9,513 nucleotides of DNA from Roseiflexaceae bacterium UBA965 (GTDB lineage Bacteria > Chloroflexota > Chloroflexia > Chloroflexales > Roseiflexaceae), in contig DBCF01000070.1 in NCBI GenBank assembly GCA_002292925.1, forward strand, positions 14,989 to 24,501, read 5' to 3'. Both the position numbers and the translations under genes were made by a program. The notes under the pieces are model-generated. The model made no database searches. It saw only the letters and a program-made list of their open reading frames with translations, and was not told the origin of the DNA. Positions 1 to 5,488 of the stretch are shown piece by piece (positions within the stretch are counted from its first letter, which is position 1; each line of letters opens with the position of its first letter).

Positions 1-250
1 AATCATGCCCGCCTATGGTGCGAAAATCCGCAATGGGTAATGGCTCGTTGGGTGGTGTCGGTAAAAAAAGATACCCTACGGCCACATGCACCGTGCGTGC
101 AAATTCTTCAAGTTGGTGCAGGGTTGGTTGCACCGTCCCGGCCTCCCATTCGGCTAGTTTGGGGAAGTGCTTGACCAACATGTTTACATCAAGCCCAGCG
201 CGTTCACGCGCCCAAATCAGTAGTTGTGGGTTAATCGGTACTCTCGTCAT
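1..250 (-). CDS. XRE-type HTH / ImmA-IrrE family protein, N-terminal part (cut by left window edge)
   Basis: The frame is open from an ATG at 250-248 to the window edge, giving 83 residues. The N-terminus reads MTRVPINPQLLIWARERAGL. It continues through KLAEWEAGTVQPTLHQLEEF and YLFLPTPPNEPLPIADFRT. This is the typical start of proteins that join an XRE-like DNA-binding domain to a C-terminal ImmA/IrrE zinc metallopeptidase domain (COG2856). The HExxH metal site would lie beyond the edge and is not visible. In that family, such proteins usually act as regulators or antitoxin-like partners and are often followed by a small toxin-type gene (for example DUF4411); that gene would lie outside this window. 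The ribosome site is poor: upstream of the ATG there is only a purine run (AGAAAAG). A TTGACA box lies at 387-382. The gene follows the broken gene at 483-912 on the same strand after a 232-bp gap. The family call is firm; an active protease is inferred. Confidence 0.85.
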   Translation of the reverse strand, partial: MTRVPINPQLLIWARERAGLDVNMLVKHFPKLAEWEAGTVQPTLHQLEEFARTVHVAVGYLFLPTPPNEPLPIADFRTIGGHD

Positions 251-358
251 TTCGTTACTTTTCTGCGCAATACATACACTTGCTCTGGCATCTCTTGGCC
301 GATGATAATGATAGCTCCGACAATTACCTACGGCGCGAAATACACTTTCACCACGAAC

Positions 359-387
359 ACTGATTATTATTTTACCGGTTTTGTCAA
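359..387 (-). promoter_or_regulatory. weak promoter candidate upstream of the XRE/ImmA gene
   Basis: On the minus strand there is a perfect TTGACA at 387-382, followed by an AT-rich stretch containing TAATAATCA. The best -10-like hexamer (TAATCA) sits only 15 bp away, and at the ideal 17 bp the sequence is poor (ATCAGT). It lies 109 bp or more upstream of the ATG at 250. The position is sensible but the match is partial, so this may be chance. Confidence 0.2.
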
Positions 388-482
388 TTCATTACACAAC
401 CAGACATGCCATCAAGATCTATGCACCCGAACAGACATGACCATATGCGCTGGATTGGTGCAGTGCAACGACGACATCCTCG

Positions 483-912
483 TTAGATATGTGCGTCGTT
501 TGGGTGGACATCAGCAAGTGACATCAGGGTGTATCGTGGGCGACCACGACCAACATACAAGGCGGTGAGTTGTACTGTCACTGGCTTGTGGAGCCAATTG
601 CGATTGAGGATATCGGGGTCTTCAATTGCGCTATTTATTTTGCCTCTGAGTACTTCTGTGTATTCACTGTGGACGAATTCAAACGTCCTGCCCATGGGTA
701 GGATTCCTTTGATTGCGGACCACCGGTTTACCACGAAAAGTCAGCCGCACTTTTGGATTAGGTTGCATCGGCACGCTATCTAGGGCGGCTTTGGCATTGT
801 CGAGGCGCGCCATCAGGCTCATGCGCTCAATGAGATTGTCGGCTGGAATGTCTGCCAACAGGTCTGTGAGTGTGTTTATTTCTGATGCAATATGCAGATA
901 ATCGTTAGTCAT
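483..912 (-). pseudogene. hypothetical protein gene broken by a frame change, probably with its middle deleted
   Basis: Two reading frames abut. The first starts at ATG 912, with AGGAGG eight bases upstream. It encodes MTNDYLHIASEINTLTDLL, then IPADNLIERMSLMARLDNAK and PKVRLTFRGKPV, then drifts into non-matching residues and stops at 679. The second frame is meaningful from about 719 (AIKGILPMGRTFEFVHSEY, then VLRGKINSAIEDPDILN and VGRGRPRYTLMSLADV) and stops at TAA 485-483. The change of frame therefore falls at about 711-723. I recall a family of uncharacterised bacterial proteins with this kind of N-terminus (ERM.L.ARL, LTFRG.PVVGS) and this kind of C-terminus (G.LP..R.FEF, RGKI, GRGRPRYTL), with 100 or more residues between them. 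That points to an internal deletion that also broke the frame. A one-base indel in a short protein, or a sequencing error, is the alternative. No function is known to me. It lies 20 nt after the small frame at 932-1066. Confidence 0.65.
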
Positions 913-920
913 GATGACCA

Positions 921-926
921 CCTCCT
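921..926 (-). promoter_or_regulatory. Shine-Dalgarno AGGAGG fixing the start of the broken gene
   Basis: A perfect AGGAGG on the minus strand lies eight bases before ATG 912-910. It selects this start over the in-frame upstream codons that extend the same frame to 1005. It also lies just after the stop of the 44-residue frame at 932-934, which suggests the two were once consecutive operon genes. Confidence 0.7.
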
Positions 927-931
927 GCAAC

Positions 932-1066
932 TTATAACTGTGTCCGTGCATGGGCATCTGCGATGGGATTGAGAGCAACTTGCCCAAATCCCTTCCATGT
1001 ACCATTCCGCCGATGCGACCACATGCTGTACCAATAGGTGATGTTTTTGATGTGCCACGTGGTCAT
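932..1066 (-). CDS. small Trp-rich reading frame, 44 residues (short protein or 3' remnant of a lost gene)
   Basis: The frame reads MTTWHIKNITYWYSMWSHRR and ends in GQVALNPIADAHARTQL; its stop TAA is at 934-932. It has four Trp in the first half, a basic patch and a plausible protein character. The frame is open further upstream, back to a TGA near 1140, and encodes KSRYTIDAYFVEIGQP before the Met. That stretch has no ATG, GTG or TTG. The ATG at 1066 has no clear ribosome site, so this could be the end of a longer gene whose front was removed when the neighbouring AT-rich gene arrived. The stop lies 20 nt before the next ATG on this strand, with a strong ribosome site between, which is typical operon spacing. 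I do not recognise the family. Chance openness cannot be excluded over this length. Confidence 0.4.
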   Translation of the reverse strand: MTTWHIKNITYWYSMWSHRRNGTWKGFGQVALNPIADAHARTQL

Positions 1067-1163
1067 TGGCTGACCGATCTCAACGAAGTATGCGTCTATT
1101 GTATACCGTGATTTGTTATGGTTTTGGATATTTGAGTGTCATAGGAGTTCTAAATTATTTGCC

Positions 1164-4100
1164 TTAGTATTCAGAAATGACTTTTTGGGCTTCGTCTTCA
1201 TACTCGTCTGCCAGATTCTTTAAAACAGTAGCGAGTCGAGAATAACCAGCATCTTCGACATCATCTGATCTTTGTCTGTAATAGACTGCAAGTTCTCGTT
1301 CAGGTTTACCAGTTGGATCTACGATATGCACTCCACGAGAGTTATATAATTTAGCTGTGAAACTACGACGTAAAATATTATTACCTGGAACATTGAGCAC
1401 TTCTGCAACAGTCCTATGAATCCATAGCCCATCTGGGTCACGTGGTGCATATATGAGTATGCCTCCAATTATATTAAGAGCGATGTCTAGGTGACCAGTT
1501 TTCTCGCACAATAGTTGAGTCTCTGCCAACCATTTACTGAATATATCACTATTAAATACCTTTTCATGTGTTGTACCCGGACAAATAGACCACTTATTCA
1601 AGAGAAGGTAACCATTTTGTGCAATGTTTATTTCTTTGTTGGATGATTGCCCTTCAGATGTCTGGTTTTTTGTTGATCGAAATACCAAACGGATAATCTG
1701 GTTGAAAAAATTTGGTTGAGTTGCTAAATCTGTCTCAATAAATAGGGGTTTAATCTCCATTGAATTATCTATCAATTGTATATATGTCCATTCAATTTTC
1801 ACAATATCAAATCGATTCTCGGGATGATTAAGTTGCAGATATCTTATGAGCTCGATGATTTGATAACCATGCATGGAATGATGTGGTTCATCATTTGTCG
1901 CAGCAGCAAATAGCGCGCGTATACATTGTTCATGATCAATTTTTTGTCTTTCGGATAACAATTTATATATGCAGTCAATCGCAGATAATGGTCTATGATA
2001 TTGTAATAATTTGTTAATAGCGACTGACAAATTGTTCGTATTTTGTCTGATATCTACATTTGTTCGGATCCAGTATTCATGCTCATGAGATTGAAGCCAA
2101 ATTTCTGTATAATTCCAGGTTTCTGGTGTAAACGGGAGATAAGCTAGAAATTGACCAATTTGAGCATGTGACCATTGCGATTTATCAAGCGTGTCACACC
2201 ATGACCAACCCTTATTGTGGTAGCATCCAAGTATATATCCATGAACAAATAATTTATGAGCTTGTGAATTTGTTGCTAAAAAAACAGGAAAAAGAATTGA
2301 ATTGATTGTCGATTCAGCTATGCTACTCAAAGCAAAACCTACATCACTAGCTGCGGCTACGGATTCGGCAAATCGTATAACTCCGTCAATTCCTTGTTGT
2401 CGATAAATTTCTGTAATAGCATTTTTACGGTTATTGTTCAGATTGTTTTGATGTTCTTCCCAGTTTCTGATTTCTTCAAAGTAATTATGATTACGGTTTG
2501 TAAAAAGACGTTGATAAAGTAAATTCGGTTGTGTAGGTGCATATAAATCAGAGAGTTGTTCTAACTTATCTATTTGTTCTTGGGAAATAAGCCATTGCTT
2601 TTTAGGCATACTTAAATATTTTTCAATCAAGCGTGTAAGTAGATTCCAAATCTGATTTTTTTGTTCTCCAGAAATTTGGGAGATGGGCTCTGTACTAAGA
2701 ACCTGTAAAAGAAAATCGATAGTCGGTTGAGGTAATTTTTCCAGATTCTGTATAAGTGTAGAAATCATAGATGTATCTGTACCAGCGGTTGTTACTGCCA
2801 GTTCTGCATAGTAATTTACTTGTTGCAAGTATTCCTCTTGAGTCACCTCACCTTTCCATCCATCTGGGAATATTTTACGCCATATAGGCTTGTATGTATG
2901 TGATGATGTCTTGTGTACGCCTGGCAGAAGTTGAATAAGTACTTTCCAGCCAATATCTTGATGTTCACGAAGAATTATTTGTAGCGCTAATTTACGTTTT
3001 TCAAAAGAGGCTAGTGTTTGCGGTAGCCAGGGAAGAAGGATTGTAACAAGTGAATTTATTGGGCGATTAGTCCATACGCCACCGGGATCATGGCTGGCTA
3101 GATCACTGAAAATAATGCAAACTCGTATAAAATAGCGTTCTTCCCAAGCGAGAGCCTCTAAACTCCAGAGAATTCCTGCCATGTAATTAGTGCTCGTCAC
3201 ATCATGACTTTCTTGTGCGAAGAGTTCGTCAAATGGACAAGGTTTTGTTTGTAGGTATTTTTCGACAATTTCTAAAAAAATGTCTAGTGCTGATTCGGAA
3301 AGTAGTGGTAATACATCATAAATACTTGCCCATAGTTTCCAATCTGCATTTGTAAAAATATGTGAGAGTACTTTAGTTGCAGTATTTTTTACTAGATTAT
3401 CTGAACAATTTGAAAGTGCTGTTTGCTGTGAGCTTAAGATTGCCAACCCCTCTGCTAAGCTATTACGTAATGAAGGCGAATAAGTGAGTGTCTTTCCATA
3501 GTATCCAGACATGAAACGTTCAGCCACAGGCAAGTCTAGTGCTGGATTAATCTCTGCAAGTATAGTTTTTGCTACAAGAATGAATGATGAGAGATTATCG
3601 TCAAAAATATGCATGCCGAGCTGGGTCCACAATTTTGCACGATCAGTGATTTTCCAATTACCATTTTTAAGAGATAACGGACTGTTGGGATGTTGCAGTA
3701 GTTCTTGAGTTTTCTTTATCCAGATGTTGTAATTGATTTCTACTAATTTTGTAACAGCATTACGGTCATATTCATTTTTTTCATTCCAAGATCCGATCAA
3801 AACTATTAAGGCTAAATGACTTGCATTTGGATATTGTGACCAACTAAAGTCTGCAGTATTTGATTGTTTCAACTCTTCTGGAAAATCGATGCGAGGCTTC
3901 GCTTGGAATAAACTAATTATATCTTTAGGAATAGTATGTATACTAATATGCCCTGCGTGCTGATTAGCATTTCTTGTATATTCTAAAATACGACTCCAAA
4001 CAAGCCGGGAATTCTCTGGTTTGAATTGCGTGATATGAGAGGTTAGGAGAGATAGAACAACACCTTCTTCTTCGCCTAGGTCATATCCTAGTAAATAGAA

Positions 4101-4682
4101 ACTTGTAAGAAAACTATGAAATTTTTCATCTGTAAGCGCTAAACCATTATTAGCATCTTTTAAGTGTTTATGGATTGCGTTTAGTTTAATTCGTTTATTA
4201 TTGGAAAAAAATTTAGCAGTGTAAGCGTTATTAAAAAATCTTTTAGTATCTCTCTTGTGCTCCCTTGCATGGTTAAGAATCCACGTAACATCAGCGTCGG
4301 TGGTGGTTAGTGGACCCGAAATCAGTGCAATAACATCGCTGCCTTTTGTGAAAACATTTGGATTGTTGAAATCATTCCATGCTGCCTGCATGACTTCACC
4401 AAATACTGGATTAGATTCAGTAATTGCTATATTGTGTTTGATTTGACCCAGTAATTTATTTCGATTACCGCTTTTATCTTGTGTGATAACAATCAAGTCA
4501 TCTGTGTCATATCCATCTATCTTTCCCTGCAGAATTATTTCCACTATTGGTGAGGCTGGAAGGCAGGGTGCATGCCCATTAGTCAGCATTAATACGATGA
4601 ATAAGGCCTGCACTTGAGTTTCAAAGTTATAGCCACTCCCGCCAGAAGCTGATGGACTAGTTATGTTTTTGCTTTTTTTCAT
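1164..4682 (-). CDS. large PD-(D/E)XK/DUF4297-like nuclease fused to a helical-repeat body, putative anti-phage effector
   Basis: The protein has 1172 residues. The N-terminal ~130 residues have the layout of the DUF4297/Cap4-like dsDNA nuclease type: GGSGYNFETQVQALF (14-28), an acidic strand GYDTDDLIVI (57-66) and QIKH (80-83), then the strand DVIALISGPL (116-125). Asp61/Asp62 and Gln80/Lys82 are the likely catalytic set. The rest (about 170-1172) is Leu/Ile/Trp-rich and looks like stacked helical repeats. It holds conserved-looking blocks such as DPGGVWTNRPINSL (532-545) and a charged tail, GVHIVDPTGKPERELA (from 1117). No Walker A or GK[ST] loop, HTH or membrane segment is visible. I recall these body blocks from long uncharacterised bacterial proteins, not checked. 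The start is supported by AAGGA 9 nt upstream (4696-4692) and by the ATGA overlap with the short upstream frame. Hand-counted GC of row 2041-2100 is 22/60, far below the GC-rich restriction genes, which suggests separate acquisition. Probable role: a cytoplasmic nucleic-acid-cutting effector whose C-terminal body senses a trigger (inference). Confidence 0.85.
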   Translation of the reverse strand: MKKSKNITSPSASGGSGYNFETQVQALFIVLMLTNGHAPCLPASPIVEIILQGKIDGYDTDDLIVITQDKSGNRNKLLGQIKHNIAITESNPVFGEVMQAAWNDFNNPNVFTKGSDVIALISGPLTTTDADVTWILNHAREHKRDTKRFFNNAYTAKFFSNNKRIKLNAIHKHLKDANNGLALTDEKFHSFLTSFYLLGYDLGEEEGVVLSLLTSHITQFKPENSRLVWSRILEYTRNANQHAGHISIHTIPKDIISLFQAKPRIDFPEELKQSNTADFSWSQYPNASHLALIVLIGSWNEKNEYDRNAVTKLVEINYNIWIKKTQELLQHPNSPLSLKNGNWKITDRAKLWTQLGMHIFDDNLSSFILVAKTILAEINPALDLPVAERFMSGYYGKTLTYSPSLRNSLAEGLAILSSQQTALSNCSDNLVKNTATKVLSHIFTNADWKLWASIYDVLPLLSESALDIFLEIVEKYLQTKPCPFDELFAQESHDVTSTNYMAGILWSLEALAWEERYFIRVCIIFSDLASHDPGGVWTNRPINSLVTILLPWLPQTLASFEKRKLALQIILREHQDIGWKVLIQLLPGVHKTSSHTYKPIWRKIFPDGWKGEVTQEEYLQQVNYYAELAVTTAGTDTSMISTLIQNLEKLPQPTIDFLLQVLSTEPISQISGEQKNQIWNLLTRLIEKYLSMPKKQWLISQEQIDKLEQLSDLYAPTQPNLLYQRLFTNRNHNYFEEIRNWEEHQNNLNNNRKNAITEIYRQQGIDGVIRFAESVAAASDVGFALSSIAESTINSILFPVFLATNSQAHKLFVHGYILGCYHNKGWSWCDTLDKSQWSHAQIGQFLAYLPFTPETWNYTEIWLQSHEHEYWIRTNVDIRQNTNNLSVAINKLLQYHRPLSAIDCIYKLLSERQKIDHEQCIRALFAAATNDEPHHSMHGYQIIELIRYLQLNHPENRFDIVKIEWTYIQLIDNSMEIKPLFIETDLATQPNFFNQIIRLVFRSTKNQTSEGQSSNKEINIAQNGYLLLNKWSICPGTTHEKVFNSDIFSKWLAETQLLCEKTGHLDIALNIIGGILIYAPRDPDGLWIHRTVAEVLNVPGNNILRRSFTAKLYNSRGVHIVDPTGKPERELAVYYRQRSDDVEDAGYSRLATVLKNLADEYEDEAQKVISEY

Positions 4683-4816
4683 ACTCCCATATCCTTAATT
4701 TCTATCTTCCCACTCAATAGTTTGGGCAAAAGTGTGTTGCAGAGATTTGTGAGATGACAGATCCCAGCTAATTCAACACAATTGCCAATAAACAAATTCG
4801 GGGCGAGTTGATGCAT
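4679..4816 (-). pseudogene. hsdS: C-terminal remnant of a type I restriction specificity subunit (hsdS), 45 codons, overlapping the nuclease start
   Basis: The frame runs from ATG 4816-4814 to TGA 4681-4679 and encodes 45 residues. The end reads LTNLCNTLLPKLLSGKIEI. HsdS proteins characteristically end with L..LRDTLLPKLLSG(K/E)(I/L).(I/V), and the preceding part (APNLFIGNCVELAG) fits the last helix with its N..E spacing. A full HsdS has about 400 residues, so only the last tenth is left. Upstream, the same frame stays open for 14 more codons to a TAA at 4861-4859, without further clear HsdS similarity. An AAGGA lies six bases before the ATG, so the piece can probably be translated. Its TGA overlaps the ATG of the 1172-residue gene (ATGA), a layout that would couple the two. 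It may now work as a leader cistron, or simply be a recombination scar. No hsdM or hsdR is in the window. Confidence 0.65.
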
Positions 4817-4887
4817 GTAGATTCCTTTTAAGTATTGAAGAAGGCATACAACTTTGTTTTAATCGCATCTTTGCTTAATTTGAAATG

Positions 4888-4916
4888 ATTATAGCAGAAC
4901 AATTGTGCTAATGCAA
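4888..4916 (-). promoter_or_regulatory. sigma-70-type promoter with extended -10 for the hsdS remnant/nuclease transcript
   Basis: On the minus strand TTGCAT (4916-4911) is followed after exactly 17 bp by a perfect TATAAT (4893-4888). TGC stands directly before it, making an extended -10 (TGnTATAAT). Transcription would begin near 4880, about 65 nt before ATG 4816 and about 200 nt before ATG 4682. The -35 matches only its first three bases, but an extended -10 often tolerates that. No better minus-strand promoter is visible in this spacer. Confidence 0.55.
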
Positions 4917-4933
4917 TGCACTTGTTTCAATTG

Positions 4934-4955
4934 TGTTGGCCACATTGTGGCAACA
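4934..4955. repeat. imperfect inverted repeat upstream of the promoter (possible operator)
   Basis: The arms TGTTGGCCAC (4934-4943) and GTGGCAACA (4947-4955) are complementary over nine pairs with one extra base (a G in the left arm), around a 3-base centre ATT. It lies 18-39 bp upstream of the -35 box, a place where a dimeric regulator could bind. There is no T run after it on either strand, so it is not a standard terminator. No regulator is assigned. Confidence 0.35.
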
Positions 4956-5272
4956 TCCAAACTTTTACCACGATAAGCATTTTTTACACTATGAGTTACT
5001 GATTTTGATGTAAATTTTTCCAAGGGTTATTCAAGCTATTCATTTGCCATGTCTGAGCTTATGTGCGTTGCTGGAGCCCCCTCGTTGTTTCATTATTTGT
5101 CAAAAAATGATAGGTGTGATTGTGGTTTTTCATTCCTCCAACAAAGTAGTTCAAGCCACAGTAACTGACGCGCATGTCCTTGATGTGAATACTGTACCTG
5201 CAACCTATTTGGCTCGCATAGAGGGGTTTAGAATCTCTAACGTCAGTGTATATTGTTCATGTCCCTCACCCC

Positions 5273-5488
5273 TCATTCCCCCACTCGTGGTTGCATGGCC
5301 AGCCACGCCCGCCCGGCAGCGCTAATCTCCCACACCCCCTGCGGCGAATTGCTGATCAACAAGCCTTGCTCGCGTAGGTCGTTGCGCGCCCACGCCACGG
5401 CATTGGCCCAACGCGTATCTTTGGGGTTGCTGGGGAGCGGCTCGTGGTCGTATGAATTGAGGAGTAGCGCCGTAGTAGGCTGCGTCTC
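5273..5488 (-). pseudogene. Mrr_N-like winged-helix domain, 5'-truncated remnant with no start codon
   Basis: Immediately after the helicase gene, in another frame, the minus strand encodes about 71 residues and ends at TGA 5275-5273. The core reads TRWANAVAWARNDLREQGLL and GVWEISAAGRAWLAM. This is the usual second half of the winged-helix domain of Mrr-type restriction proteins and of stand-alone wHTH partners (RW.N.V.WAR..L...GLL, S..GVWE.(S/T).AG). Going upstream, the frame stays open into the helicase gene but the residues become meaningless (RIVETQ) and no ATG, GTG or TTG appears at the right place. A GTG inside the domain (NAVAW) is the first start-like codon, too late to make a folded domain. 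The first half of the domain therefore seems lost at a junction close to the helicase stop. A -1 frameshift product of the helicase is conceivable, but I see no slippery heptamer. Confidence 0.6.

Larger units (their letters stand above)
4817..5272. other. non-coding AT-rich spacer between the restriction operon and the nuclease gene
   Basis: This is about 455 bp with no convincing gene. It holds the promoter candidate at 4888-4916 and the inverted repeat at 4934-4955. Open stretches exist on both strands at 5044-5325 (+) and 5059-5256 (-, lacking a start at its head), but neither has a recognisable product or a good ribosome site with normal spacing. I see no tRNA, no CRISPR repeat and no strong hairpin followed by a T run. 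The 5-bp AT stem TTAGA-ATC-TCTAA at 5228-5240 is too weak to call a terminator. Confidence 0.6.

Noticed and set aside
224..568. Plus-strand open frame of 114 codons over the XRE start and the broken gene
   Set aside because: It is antisense to better-supported minus-strand coding and its translation has no recognisable family features.
1061..1075. Hairpin GGTCA-TTGGC-TGACC as a terminator after the large nuclease gene
   Set aside because: Only five base pairs and no T run on the transcribed side. It also lies inside or beside the 44-residue frame.
4689..4816. The short frame before the nuclease as a novel antitoxin
   Set aside because: Its coupling and size would suit an antitoxin, but the TLLPKLLSGKI ending is explained better by an HsdS C-terminus.
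5059..5256. Minus-strand open stretch of about 65 codons (contains GCRYSIHIKDMRVSYCG)
   Set aside because: Looks somewhat protein-like, but it has no start at its head, no family I recognise, and overlaps an equally open frame on the other strand. The internal ATG has GGAGG only one base away, too close to be a normal site.
5044..5325. Plus-strand open frame of 93 codons in the spacer
   Set aside because: No recognisable product, no good ribosome site, and opposite to all other genes. It runs into the antisense of the winged-helix remnant.
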